From: Pseudomonas cremoris
Lineage (GTDB): Bacteria > Pseudomonadota > Gammaproteobacteria > Pseudomonadales > Pseudomonadaceae
NCBI RefSeq assembly: GCF_014230465.1
Contig: NZ_JAAXCY010000005.1
Span: 62,001 to 126,000 of the forward strand
Length of the DNA stretch: 64,000 nt
Direction: 5' to 3'
Positions within the stretch are counted from its first letter, which is position 1. Every line of letters starts with the position of its first letter. A program made the translations under genes and the position numbers. The notes below the pieces were generated by a model. That model had not been told where the DNA came from and made no database searches. It was given only the letters and a program-made list of their open reading frames with translations. Shown here one piece after another: positions 28,533-36,632 of this stretch.

Positions 28533-29015
28533 ATGTTGGAAAACTACTATCGCGAGCTGGTGTGTTTCCTTAACGCCAAGCTGGGCAACCGTCAGGTGGC
28601 CGAAGATGTGGTGCATGACGCTTACGTCCGGATACTGGAGCGCTCCAGCGACATTCCCATCGACCAGCCCCGCGCGTTTTTATACCGCACCGCACTGAAC
28701 CTGGTGATCGACGGTCACCGGCGCAATGCCCTGCGCCAGTCCGAGCCGCTGGAAGTGCTCGACACCGAAGAACGCTTTTCGCCCAACTCGCCCCATGCCA
28801 GCCATTACGAGAACCAGCGCCTTGAAATGCTGGAGCGTGCCTTGGCCGAGTTGCCCGCGCATTGCCGTGACAGCTTCTTGCTGCGCAAGCTGGATGGCCT
28901 GACCCACGTGCAAATCGCCGAACGCCTGAATATTTCCCGCGCCCTCGTGGAAAAACACATCGTCAATGCGATGAAGCACTGCCGGGTGCGCATGCGCGAG
29001 TGGGAAGCGCACTGA
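28533..29015 (+). CDS. fpvI: FpvI: ECF sigma factor for the ferripyoverdine receptor
   Basis: ECF sigma factor of 160 aa. Region 2 spans about residues 1-70 (LGNRQVAEDVVHDAYVRILE). Region 4 lies near 105-155, with the helix-turn-helix LTHVQIAERLNISRALVEKH. The length and the position next to pvdA and pvdRT-opmQ fit FpvI (about 159 aa) rather than PvdS (about 187 aa). FpvI directs transcription of the pyoverdine receptor gene fpvA. The partner anti-sigma gene fpvR, adjacent in P. aeruginosa, is not present here. Confidence 0.85.
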   Translation: MLENYYRELVCFLNAKLGNRQVAEDVVHDAYVRILERSSDIPIDQPRAFLYRTALNLVIDGHRRNALRQSEPLEVLDTEERFSPNSPHASHYENQRLEMLERALAELPAHCRDSFLLRKLDGLTHVQIAERLNISRALVEKHIVNAMKHCRVRMREWEAH

Positions 29016-29027
29016 TCGCTGATCAGT

Positions 29028-29051
29028 TAAATTTTATTTCACTGTCCTCGT
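29028..29051 (+). promoter_or_regulatory. PvdS-dependent (iron starvation) promoter for pvdA
   Basis: TAAAT (29028-29032), 16 bases, CGT (29049-29051): an exact iron-starvation box. It begins 12 bases after the fpvI stop and 114 bases before the pvdA start, so pvdA has its own PvdS promoter besides any read-through from fpvI. Confidence 0.85.
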
Positions 29052-29141
29052 TTCCTATCAACACACGACCTGTTGTTCAGCCTTCAGGTCTCGAAGGTTT
29101 TCCCGCCCCAACGCCACGGGGCTTATCCAGAGGACACTGGA

Positions 29142-30479
29142 ATGACACAGGCAATTGCTTCGCCCGCGGTTCACGACCTCATCGGTATCGGTTTCGGCCC
29201 ATCGAACCTGGCGCTGGCCATCGCCCTGCAGGAACGAGAGAAAACCCAGGGCAAACTGGACGCGCTGTTTCTCGACAAGCAGGCCGACTACCGCTGGCAC
29301 GGCAATACCCTGGTCACCCAGAGCGAATTGCAGATTTCGTTCCTCAAGGACCTGGTGACCCTGCGCAACCCCACCAGCCCGTACTCCTTCGTCAACTACC
29401 TCAAAGCCCACGACCGCCTGGTGGACTTCATCAACCTGGGCACCTTTTACCCCTGCCGCATGGAGTACAACGACTACCTGCGTTGGGTCGCGGCGCAGTT
29501 CCAGGGGCAGGGCCGCTATGGCGAGGAAGTGCTGGCCATCGAGCCGATCCTGCATCAGCAGCAGGTCGAGGCGTTGCGCGTGATCTCTCGTGATGCTCAG
29601 GGTGAACAGCACGTGCGCACCACCCGTTCGGTGGTGGTCAGCGCCGGCGGGACGCCACGCGTGCCGGCGGCCTTCAAGGCGCTCAAGGACGATAGCCGCG
29701 TATTCCACCATTCCCAATACCTGGCCCGTATGGCGCAGCAGCCATGTGTAGAAGGCAAGGCGATGCGTATCGCGATCATCGGCGGTGGCCAGAGCGCAGC
29801 CGAAGCCTTTATCGACCTGAACGACAGCTACCCGTCGGTGCAGGTCGACATGATCCTGCGCGGTTCGGCGCTCAAGCCTGCCGATGACAGCCCGTTCGTC
29901 AACGAAGTGTTCTCGCCGGCCTTTACCGACCTGGTGTTCCAGCAGGTCGGTGCCGAGCGCGAGCGCCTGGTGGCCGAGTACCAGAACACCAACTATTCGG
30001 TGGTGGACCTGGACCTGATTGAGCGTATCTACGGGATTTTCTACCGCCAGAAAGTTTCCGGCATCGCCCGCCACGCGTTCTGCACCATGACCGTGGTGGA
30101 AAAGGCGGTGGCTGGCCCGCTGGGTATCGAGCTGACCTTGCGCAACAACGCCAACGGTGAGATCACCGTCAACCATTACGATGCGGTCGTGCTGGCCACC
30201 GGTTACGAGCGCCAGATGCACCGCGAACTGCTGGCGCCGCTGGAAACCTACATGGGTGATTTCGAAGTGGCCCGCGACTACCGCATCGTTACCGACGAGC
30301 GCTGCAAGGCCGGCATCTACATCCAGGGTTTCAGCCAGGCCAGCCACGGTTTGAGCGACACCTTGCTGTCGATTCTGCCGATTCGCGCCGATGAAATTGC
30401 CGCGTCGCTGTATGAAAACGACCGTCACCGTGGCAAAGGTCGCTCGGTGCAAGACCTGCTGCTGGCCACCGCCAGCTGA
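29142..30479 (+). CDS. pvdA: PvdA: L-ornithine N5-monooxygenase
   Basis: Flavoenzyme of 445 aa, matching the usual size of PvdA (about 443). The FAD-binding motif is GIGFGPSNLALAIAL near residue 20, the NADPH motif IIGGGQSAAEAF lies in the middle, and the C-terminal VVLATGYERQMH is the family ATGY signature. It hydroxylates the side-chain nitrogen of L-ornithine using NADPH and O2, the first committed step toward the hydroxamate groups of pyoverdine. The start at 29142 (MTQAIASP) was preferred over 29073, which would add residues overlapping the PvdS leader. It is controlled by the box at 29028-29051. Confidence 0.93.
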   Translation: MTQAIASPAVHDLIGIGFGPSNLALAIALQEREKTQGKLDALFLDKQADYRWHGNTLVTQSELQISFLKDLVTLRNPTSPYSFVNYLKAHDRLVDFINLGTFYPCRMEYNDYLRWVAAQFQGQGRYGEEVLAIEPILHQQQVEALRVISRDAQGEQHVRTTRSVVVSAGGTPRVPAAFKALKDDSRVFHHSQYLARMAQQPCVEGKAMRIAIIGGGQSAAEAFIDLNDSYPSVQVDMILRGSALKPADDSPFVNEVFSPAFTDLVFQQVGAERERLVAEYQNTNYSVVDLDLIERIYGIFYRQKVSGIARHAFCTMTVVEKAVAGPLGIELTLRNNANGEITVNHYDAVVLATGYERQMHRELLAPLETYMGDFEVARDYRIVTDERCKAGIYIQGFSQASHGLSDTLLSILPIRADEIAASLYENDRHRGKGRSVQDLLLATAS

Positions 30480-30512
30480 TCAGCTGTACTTGTGACAAGG
30501 GGTTTCGACTGA

Positions 30513-30532
30513 TACTGTACAAAAAACCAGTA
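30513..30532 (+). promoter_or_regulatory. LexA (SOS) box
   Basis: TACTG, ten bases (TACAAAAAAC), CAGTA: the outer five bases on each side form a perfect inverted repeat with the ideal CTG-N10-CAG spacing of gamma-proteobacterial LexA sites. The symmetry extends to GATACTG and CAGTATC (30511-30534). It ends 13 bases before the radical-SAM gene start, so bound LexA would block transcription or initiation there. Confidence 0.8.
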
Positions 30533-30545
30533 TCGGTAGAACCCC

Positions 30546-31766
30546 ATGCAGTTGATCGAAAAACTCAGCATCCTCGCCGACGCCGCCAAGTACGACGCCT
30601 CTTGCGCCAGCAGTGGCGCACCCAAGCGCAGTTCCGAGGGCAAGGCGGGGCTGGGTTCCACCGATGGCATGGGCATTTGCCATAGCTACACGCCGGATGG
30701 GCGCTGCGTTTCGCTGCTCAAGGTGCTGCTCACCAACTTCTGCCTCTACGACTGCCAATACTGCGTCAACCGCCGCTCCAGCGACGTGCCGCGCGCGCGT
30801 TTCAGCCCGGAGGAGGTGGTCACCCTGACCCTGGACTTCTACCGGCGCAACTGCGTCAGTGGGCTGTTTCTCAGTTCCGGCATCATTCGCTCGTCCGACT
30901 ACACCATGGAACAGTTGGTGCGGGTCGCGAAACTGCTGCGCGAAGAGCATGACTTTCGCGGTTACATCCACCTCAAGACCATTCCCGATGCCGACCCGGC
31001 GCTGATCGCCGAGGCGGGGCGCTACGCCGACCGCTTGAGCGTGAATCTTGAACTGCCTACCGAGGCCAGCCTGCAAACCCTGGCGCCGGAAAAAACCAGC
31101 GTGTCGATCAAGCAGGCCATGCAGACCATCTACACCGGCGAGCAAACGGTACGCAACGAACCGCGCGCGCCGCGTTTCGCTCCGGCGGGGCAGAGCACGC
31201 AACTGATCGTCGGCGCCGACGACACCGACGACAGCACCATCCTCCACGGTGCCGAAGCGCTGTACGGCAACTTCAAATTGCGCCGCGTGTATTACTCGGC
31301 GTTCAGCCCCATTCCCAACAGCCCCAAAAGCGTCCCGCTGGCCGCGCCACCGTTGATGCGCGAGCACCGTTTGTATCAAGCGGATTTCCTGCTGCGCAGC
31401 TACGGGTACCGCGCCAATGAACTGTTCCAGGGGCCTGGCCACTTGGCTTTGGATATCGACCCCAAGCTGGCCTGGGCACTGGAGAACCGCGACGTCTTCC
31501 CGCTGGACCTGAACCGCGCTGAACCCACGCTGATCGCGCGCATTCCGGGAATTGGCCTGCGCACCACTCAACGTTTGGTGGACCTGCGCCGCGAGCGCAA
31601 GATCCGCTTCGAAGACCTGGCGCGCATGCGTTGCGTGCTGGCCAAGGCCAAGCCGTTCTTCATCACCAGCGACTACCACCCGCAGCAGGCAGACAGCACC
31701 AGCGTGCTGCTGCGCGTACAACTGCGCGACCGTCCGCAGCCGCAACAAATGGGGTTGTGGGGATGA
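30546..31766 (+). CDS. Putative DNA modification/repair radical SAM protein
   Basis: Radical SAM enzyme of 406 aa. The [4Fe-4S] motif is CxxxCxxC in NFCLYDCQYCVNRR (Cys66, 70, 73), preceded by a conserved DGMGICHSYTPDGRC segment. The C-terminus has a helix-hairpin-helix DNA-binding motif (ARIPGIGLRTTQRLVDLRRE). This fits the family annotated as putative DNA modification/repair radical SAM protein, always paired with a TIGR03915-type partner, here the next gene with an ATGA overlap. The chemistry is unknown. The LexA box directly upstream places it in the SOS response. Confidence 0.85.
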   Translation: MQLIEKLSILADAAKYDASCASSGAPKRSSEGKAGLGSTDGMGICHSYTPDGRCVSLLKVLLTNFCLYDCQYCVNRRSSDVPRARFSPEEVVTLTLDFYRRNCVSGLFLSSGIIRSSDYTMEQLVRVAKLLREEHDFRGYIHLKTIPDADPALIAEAGRYADRLSVNLELPTEASLQTLAPEKTSVSIKQAMQTIYTGEQTVRNEPRAPRFAPAGQSTQLIVGADDTDDSTILHGAEALYGNFKLRRVYYSAFSPIPNSPKSVPLAAPPLMREHRLYQADFLLRSYGYRANELFQGPGHLALDIDPKLAWALENRDVFPLDLNRAEPTLIARIPGIGLRTTQRLVDLRRERKIRFEDLARMRCVLAKAKPFFITSDYHPQQADSTSVLLRVQLRDRPQPQQMGLWG

Positions 31767-32596
31767 TCAGCCTGGAATGCGCCAACCTCTTCAGCACCTG
31801 GCGAGAGCAGGCGCGCTGGCTGCTCAGCCATCAAGTCGATCCCAGCCAAGTCAGTTGGGGCGAAGTGCAGGCCGCCGACCTGTTTGCCACGGATGAACCG
31901 ATCCCCGAAGGGCTTGGGCCGTTTCAGACACGGGTGCCCAAGGCGCTGCTGGAATTGCTGGAGTCCGCCGCCTGTTACCACGGCGACCAGCGCTGGAGCC
32001 TGCTGTATGAAGTGTTATGGCGCGTCAGCCATGGCGACCGCACCGCGATGCTGGCGGGGGACAAGTTGGGCAGCGAGTTGCAGCGGCGCATCAAGCAAGT
32101 CAGCCGCGAAGCCCATCACCTGCACGCGTTTGTGCGCTTTATCGCGCTGCCGGCCGAGGCGGGCCCCGAGTTGCCCGAATACGTGGCGTGGCACGAGCCG
32201 GCGCATGACATCTTGAAATCCGCCAGCCAACATTTTGTCGGGCGCATGGGGCGCCACCGCTGGATGATCGCCACGCCCATGGACGGGGTGTATTACGACG
32301 GCGAACAGTTGATTCACCAGCGCGAGTGCCCCGAGGCGTGGCGCCAGTTGGCGCAGAACGTCGAGGATCCCCACAGCGAGATGTGGTTGACCTACTACAG
32401 CCATATCTTCAACCCGGCACGGTTGAACCCCAAGGTGATGGAAGGGCATTTGCCGAGCCGGTTCTGGAAGAACTTGCCGGAGGGCAAGTTGATCCCGGGG
32501 TTGATCAGCGAGGCGCGGATGGGCAAGCAGAGGGATGGGCAGGCCAAATTGATTGGCAGTAAACCCGGCAAGAAAATCGCAAGTGGGCACGGTTAA
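31763..32596 (+). CDS. TIGR03915-type putative DNA repair protein, partner of radical SAM enzyme
   Basis: Protein of 277 aa with the TIGR03915-type domain through about residue 240 (YHGDQRWSLLYEVLWRVSHG, HLHAFVRFIAL, WMIATPMDGVYYDGEQL, MWLTYYSHIFNPARLNPKVM). In many proteobacteria this domain is fused to a C-terminal uracil-DNA glycosylase (UdgX-like) domain, giving about 480 aa. Here the protein stops soon after LPSRFWKNLPEG, with a short basic tail and no glycosylase motifs, and a REPIN begins five bases past the stop. Start by ATGA overlap with the radical SAM gene at 31763. The two should form one SOS-induced operon. Confidence 0.78.
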   Translation: MISLECANLFSTWREQARWLLSHQVDPSQVSWGEVQAADLFATDEPIPEGLGPFQTRVPKALLELLESAACYHGDQRWSLLYEVLWRVSHGDRTAMLAGDKLGSELQRRIKQVSREAHHLHAFVRFIALPAEAGPELPEYVAWHEPAHDILKSASQHFVGRMGRHRWMIATPMDGVYYDGEQLIHQRECPEAWRQLAQNVEDPHSEMWLTYYSHIFNPARLNPKVMEGHLPSRFWKNLPEGKLIPGLISEARMGKQRDGQAKLIGSKPGKKIASGHG

Positions 32597-32600
32597 AAAA

Positions 32601-32689
32601 TGTGGGAGCGGGCTTGCTCGCGAATGCGGTGTGTCAGTCACTTAATTGGTCACTGACACACCGCATTCGCGAGCAAGCCCGCTCCCACA
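32601..32689. repeat. REPIN (inverted REP doublet)
   Basis: Inverted pair of TGTGGGAGCGGGCTTGCTCG units, between the convergent DNA-repair and Lrp-regulator operons. Confidence 0.9.
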
Positions 32690-32720
32690 GGGGGTTATGC
32701 AGTGTTTGGTGAATGGGGAG

Positions 32721-33218
32721 TCAGGTCAGCTCGGTGGCGGTGTTTTTCACCACCGCCAACTCTGGATGCGCCACCAACTTATCAATGTGCAGCTCATCAT
32801 TGTTCAACCAGGTCTCCGTCAGCACCCGGTAATGCTCCATGTCCCGGCAGCGCATGCGCAGGCTGTAGTCGAACGGCCCGCTGATGAGCTGGCACTCGAA
32901 CACCTGCGGGCAGTTTTTGACGCAAGCCTCGAAAGCCTTCTGCGCCGAGCGCCCGCTCTGGTTGGACAACGCCACCAAGACCAGCAACGACAACCCCGGC
33001 GAGACCATCTGCACATCGATGATCGCACCGTACCCACGGATCACCCCGCGTCGTTCCAGCTTGCGCACCCGCTCCAGGCAGGGCCTGGGCGTGAGGTGCA
33101 CCAACGACGAAAGTTTCTCGTAGGTGATACGCCCCTGGTGCCGCAGCACGTCGATGATCGCTTCATCGATGCGGTCCAGCGCAGGGGAAGAATGGGGTCC
33201 GTTGGCCTTGGTATCCAT
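32721..33218 (-). CDS. Lrp/AsnC-family regulator of the adjacent amino acid cluster
   Basis: Regulator of 165 aa. The N-terminal helix-turn-helix spans about residues 15-60 (LDRIDEAIIDVLRHQGRIT, then PRPCLERVRKLERRGVIRGY). A RAM/AsnC-type effector domain follows. It is the last gene of the importer operon, next to hisP, and probably controls the cluster in response to an amino acid such as ornithine, arginine or proline (inference). ATG 33218 was chosen; a GTG at 33227 overlapping the hisP-like stop is an alternative. Candidate operators lie at 38732 and 36542. Confidence 0.88.
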   Translation of the reverse strand: MDTKANGPHSSPALDRIDEAIIDVLRHQGRITYEKLSSLVHLTPRPCLERVRKLERRGVIRGYGAIIDVQMVSPGLSLLVLVALSNQSGRSAQKAFEACVKNCPQVFECQLISGPFDYSLRMRCRDMEHYRVLTETWLNNDELHIDKLVAHPELAVVKNTATELT

Positions 33219-33223
33219 GGGTT

Positions 33224-34054
33224 TCACTTCAAACGATTGGAAAGAAATTGCTGCAAGCGCTCGCTGTTGGGGTGGTCGAGGATCTTGGCGTCGCCTTGTT
33301 CCTCGACCCGGCCCTGGTGCAAGAACAGCACTTGGCTGGACACCTGGCGGGCAAAGCCCATCTCGTGGGTGACCATCAGCATGGTACGACCTTCCTCGGC
33401 CAGCGTCTGTATGACTTTGAGGACTTCTCCTACAAGTTCCGGGTCAAGCGCTGAGGTGGGTTCATCGAACAGGATGATCTCCGGTTCCATGGCCAACGCG
33501 CGGGCAATCGCCACGCGTTGCTGCTGGCCACCCGACAAGAAGGCCGGGTATTGATCGGCCACGCGGCCCGGCAGGCCGACCTTGTCCAGGTACATCCGCG
33601 CGCGTTTTTCCGCCTCGGCGGCGCTGACGCCCAGCACCCGGCGCGGGGCCATGGTGATGTTCTCCAGCACGGTCATGTGGCTCCACAGGTTGAAGTGCTG
33701 GAACACCATGGCCAGGCGCGTGCGCAGGTTCTGCAGTTGGTCCTGGTGCGGTGCGCGGGTGCCGGCGCGGCCCTGCTGCATTTCGATGCTGATACCGTCC
33801 AGGGTGATGACCCCTGCGTCGGGTTGTTCAAGGAAATTGATGCAGCGCAGCATCGTACTTTTGCCGGAGCCGCTGGCGCCGATCAGGCTGATCACATCGC
33901 CATTGCGTGCGTTGACGGACACACCCTTGAGCACTTCGTGTTCGCCGTAGCGTTTGTGGATGCCTTCGACTTGCAGCTTGATGGCCGCGGTCGCGGTGTT
34001 GGCAACGGGGACATCAACGGGATAAGCGGCCAGGGCCTGCGCGGACTGATTCAT
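33224..34054 (-). CDS. HisP-type amino acid ABC importer ATPase
   Basis: ATPase of 276 aa of the polar amino acid uptake family. Walker A is GASGSGKST, signature [15 protein letters not shown], Walker B IILFDEPTSALDPE, and H-loop VTHEMGFARQ. About 25 extra N-terminal residues (MNQSAQALAAYPVDVP...) precede the usual start. It is closest in style to the lysine/arginine/ornithine/histidine ATPases. It drives the two permeases encoded upstream (gap of three bases) and ends in overlap with the Lrp gene. Confidence 0.9.
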   Translation of the reverse strand: MNQSAQALAAYPVDVPVANTATAAIKLQVEGIHKRYGEHEVLKGVSVNARNGDVISLIGASGSGKSTMLRCINFLEQPDAGVITLDGISIEMQQGRAGTRAPHQDQLQNLRTRLAMVFQHFNLWSHMTVLENITMAPRRVLGVSAAEAEKRARMYLDKVGLPGRVADQYPAFLSGGQQQRVAIARALAMEPEIILFDEPTSALDPELVGEVLKVIQTLAEEGRTMLMVTHEMGFARQVSSQVLFLHQGRVEEQGDAKILDHPNSERLQQFLSNRLK

Positions 34055-34057
34055 GGG

Positions 34058-34771
34058 TTAGCCTCGGGTAGGAACAAGAAAACGCATCCAGCGACGTTCG
34101 GCCAGTCGGAACAGGCCCACCAGTGCAAAGGACAGCAGCATGTAGAGCAACGCGGCGATACCGAAGGCCTGGAACGTCAGGAACGTCTCGGCGTTGGCAT
34201 CGCGGGCCACCTTGAGGATGTCGGCGACGGTGGCAGTAAACGCCAGGGACGTGGCGTGCAGCATCAGGATCATTTCATTGCTGTAGGCCGGCAATGCGCG
34301 GCGCAAGGCCGCCGGTACTACTACAAACAGGTTCAGCCGCCAACCGTGCAGGCCGTAGGCGCGGGCCGCTTCGATCTCGCCATGGGGAATATTGCGGATC
34401 GCCCCGGCGAAGATTTCCACGGTGTACGCGCAGGTGTTCAGCACAAAGGCCAGCAGGGTGCAGTTCAGCGCATTGCGGAAAAACTGGTTGAGCAGCGCGT
34501 TGTCCTGCACCACTTCCAGGCTGTAAAGCCCGGTGTAGCAAATCAGCAATTGGATATACAGCGGCGTGCCGCGAAACAGATAGGTGTAGACCTCCACCGG
34601 CCAGCGCAACCAGACGTGCTCCGACACGCGGGCCAGTGCCAACGGGATCGACAGCACAAAGCCGAGCATCACCGAGATAATGAACAGCCACAACGTCATG
34701 GCCACGCCGGACAAGCCCGCGCCATCGCTGAACAGGTAGGCCAGGCCGTATTGCTGAAACAGTTCGATCAT
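34058..34771 (-). CDS. HisM-type amino acid ABC permease
   Basis: Permease of 237 aa with about five membrane helices and the amino acid coupling signature around EIEAARAYGLHGWRLNLFVV. PLYIQLLICYTGLYSLEVVQ marks the HisM-type polar amino acid branch. Its ATG overlaps the stop of the HisQ-type gene (34768-34771), so the pair is translationally coupled, and they form the heterodimeric channel. Confidence 0.88.
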   Translation of the reverse strand: MIELFQQYGLAYLFSDGAGLSGVAMTLWLFIISVMLGFVLSIPLALARVSEHVWLRWPVEVYTYLFRGTPLYIQLLICYTGLYSLEVVQDNALLNQFFRNALNCTLLAFVLNTCAYTVEIFAGAIRNIPHGEIEAARAYGLHGWRLNLFVVVPAALRRALPAYSNEMILMLHATSLAFTATVADILKVARDANAETFLTFQAFGIAALLYMLLSFALVGLFRLAERRWMRFLVPTRG

Positions 34772-35469
34772 CGCGCCATCCCCTTGATGCCGAGGTTGTA
34801 GCGCCGTTCGAGGCGCTTGAAGATGCGGTTGGAGAGGGTGGTGATCACCAGATAGACCAAGCCCGCGATGATCAGGAAATACAGCGGCTCGTTGGTGGTC
34901 TTGCCGGCGTTTTGCGCGGCCTTGACCAGGTCCGACAAGCCGATGATCGACACCAGCGCGGTGGACTTGAGCAACACCAGCCAGTTATTCCCCAACCCCG
35001 GCAGGGCAAAGCGCATCAGTTGCGGGAACAGCACCAGGTGAAACCGCTGCCAGCGGCTCAGGCCGTAGGCGGTGGCGGCTTCCAGTTGGCCGACGGGCAC
35101 GCTGAGGATCGCACCACGAAAGTTTTCGGTGAAATACGCGCCGTAGATAAAGCCCAGGGTGACCACACCGGCGGTGAAGGGATCGATTTCAAAATAGTCC
35201 CAGCCAAACACTTCGCTCAGGTCGTTGAGCCACAGTTGCAGGCTGTAGAAGATCAACAGGATCAGCACCAGGTCCGGCACGCTGCGGATCAGCGTGGTGT
35301 ACAGCGTGGCCGGCACTCGCAGCCATTTGGCGCTGGAGAGCTTGGCACCGGCGGCGATCAGGCCCAGGGCGAGGCTCAGGGCCAGGGCGAGGAACGACAG
35401 TTTGAGTGTCATCCACGCGCCTTGGGCGAGCATCGGGCCGTAGCCTTGCAGGTTGAGGAGTTCGTTCAT
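34768..35469 (-). CDS. HisQ-type amino acid ABC permease
   Basis: Permease of 233 aa of the HisQ/ArtQ family. The first helix is MTLKLSFLALALSLALGLIA, then RSVPDLVLILLIFYSLQLWL and the coupling motif QLEAATAYGLSRWQRFHLVL. A REPIN lies in the 137-base gap between it and the binding-protein gene, so that REPIN sits inside the presumed operon. Such elements often lower downstream transcript levels relative to binding protein (inference). Confidence 0.88.
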   Translation of the reverse strand: MNELLNLQGYGPMLAQGAWMTLKLSFLALALSLALGLIAAGAKLSSAKWLRVPATLYTTLIRSVPDLVLILLIFYSLQLWLNDLSEVFGWDYFEIDPFTAGVVTLGFIYGAYFTENFRGAILSVPVGQLEAATAYGLSRWQRFHLVLFPQLMRFALPGLGNNWLVLLKSTALVSIIGLSDLVKAAQNAGKTTNEPLYFLIIAGLVYLVITTLSNRIFKRLERRYNLGIKGMAR

Positions 35470-35502
35470 GGGGGATTTCTCTTAAGAGCGCAGACAACCC
35501 CC

Positions 35503-35591
35503 TGTGGGAGCGGGCTTGCTCGCGAATACGGAGTGTCAGTCGCTGGATGTGTGTCTGACACACCGCCTTCGCGAGCAAGCCCGCTCCCACA
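35503..35591. repeat. REPIN (inverted REP doublet) inside an importer operon
   Basis: Inverted TGTGGGAGCGGGCTTGCTCG units in the gap between the binding-protein gene and the first permease. It could protect the upstream message of the abundant binding protein from decay, a role known for REP elements in amino acid transport operons. Confidence 0.9.
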
Positions 35592-35606
35592 GGGTCGGCG
35601 TGGGCA

Positions 35607-36386
35607 TCACTCGTTGTAGATGTCCTGATCGCCGAAGTACTTCTTCTGGATCTCGGCATAAGTCCCATCCGCCTGCACGGCAGCGATGCCCTTATTGATC
35701 AGCGCCCGCAGTTCCTGATCGTTCTTGCGCAAGCCCATGGCGATGTCCAACGGCAGGGTTGGGTCCTTGAAGGCCGGGCCGGTCTTGAAGTCGGCGCCTT
35801 CGGGCTTGGACAGGAAGTTGAGCTGGGCTTCGAGCTTGTCGGTCAGGGTGGCGTCGAGACGGCCGTTCTGCAGGTCGGCGTAGTTCTGGTCCTGGGACTG
35901 GTACGCCTTGATCTGCGCGCCGAGCTTGGCCAGGTGTGCACGGGCATAGGCCTCTTGCAACGAACCTTGCAGCACGCCGACTTGCTTGCCTTTGAGGGAT
36001 TCGGGGGTGTCGCCGAAGTCGGCGCTCTTGCGGGTGATCACCGAGGTCGGGCTCAAGAACAGGCGGTCGGTGAAGTCGATGATTTTTTCACGGGCCGGGG
36101 TCACGGCCATGGACGACATGATGGCGTCGAACTTGCGCGCGCGCAGGGCCGGGATCATCCCGTCGAATTCGTTGTGCACCCAGGTGCATTTGACTTCGAG
36201 CTTGGCGCAGATGGCGTTGCCCAGTTCGATATCAAACCCTTGCAGGCTGCCATCGGCGGCGACGGACTCAAAGGGAGGGTATTCGGGGAATACGCCGAAG
36301 CGGATTTCTTTCCATTCCTGGGCGTGGACGGCGGTGGCGCACAGTGGCAACAGCAACGCAGCGAAGAGTGATCGCAATGGAGTCAT
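35607..36386 (-). CDS. HisJ/ArgT-type periplasmic amino acid binding protein
   Basis: Binding protein of 259 aa with a Sec signal peptide (LFAALLLPLCATAVHAQEW, cleavage near residue 22). The SBP_bac_3 fold is clear: IRFGVFPEYPPFESVAADGS, FDIELGNAICAKLEVKCTWV, DFTDRLFLSP and the late AMGLRKNDQELRALINKG. The start at 36386 gives a proper signal peptide; an earlier in-frame Met at 36473 does not. Neighbouring genes suggest that citrulline, ornithine or arginine is the ligand. Two tandem copies of a GAATCGGCT-type motif lie about 160-190 bases upstream. Confidence 0.88.
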   Translation of the reverse strand: MTPLRSLFAALLLPLCATAVHAQEWKEIRFGVFPEYPPFESVAADGSLQGFDIELGNAICAKLEVKCTWVHNEFDGMIPALRARKFDAIMSSMAVTPAREKIIDFTDRLFLSPTSVITRKSADFGDTPESLKGKQVGVLQGSLQEAYARAHLAKLGAQIKAYQSQDQNYADLQNGRLDATLTDKLEAQLNFLSKPEGADFKTGPAFKDPTLPLDIAMGLRKNDQELRALINKGIAAVQADGTYAEIQKKYFGDQDIYNE

Positions 36387-36541
36387 GGTGTGGTCCCTAT
36401 ATTTTGTAATTGATGTCAGGGCAGTAAAAACGTTGAAACAATTCGTTCTTGTTGGGGGGAGAGAATGCTTCATGGTGGTGCGTTTTTTGTGTCGTTTACC
36501 CCTCGCCTAAAGCGCAAATTGCGCTGTTAAAACGGGCAATG

Positions 36542-36577
36542 CAGCGGAATCGGCTGCAGCACCCGCTGAATCGGCTT
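36542..36577. promoter_or_regulatory. Tandem candidate Lrp operators upstream of hisJ-like gene
   Basis: CAGCGGAATCGGCTG (36542-36556) and CCGCTGAATCGGCTT (36563-36577) are spaced 21 bases centre to centre, two helical turns. The first differs at one position from the perfect palindrome at 38732-38746 in front of ctlX. This looks like a shared binding site, most economically for the Lrp regulator of the cluster (inference). Confidence 0.6.
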
Positions 36578-36592
36578 TTCATCCCAGGGAAT

Positions 36593-36625
36593 CTGGCCTG
36601 CCCGTGGCGCAAAGCGGCAGGCCAG
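36593..36625 (-). terminator. Inverted repeat after ornithine cyclodeaminase gene
   Basis: Arms CTGGCCTGCC and GGCAGGCCAG form a perfect 10-base stem with a 13-base loop, eight bases beyond the ocd stop. No T-run follows, so it is either a weak terminator or a transcript-stabilising hairpin. Confidence 0.45.
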
Positions 36626-36632
36626 AGCGGTC

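Noticed and set aside
28533..29015. PvdS instead of FpvI
   Set aside because: The protein is 160 aa, shorter than PvdS, and the neighbourhood (pvdA on one side, pvdRT-opmQ on the other) is that of fpvI.
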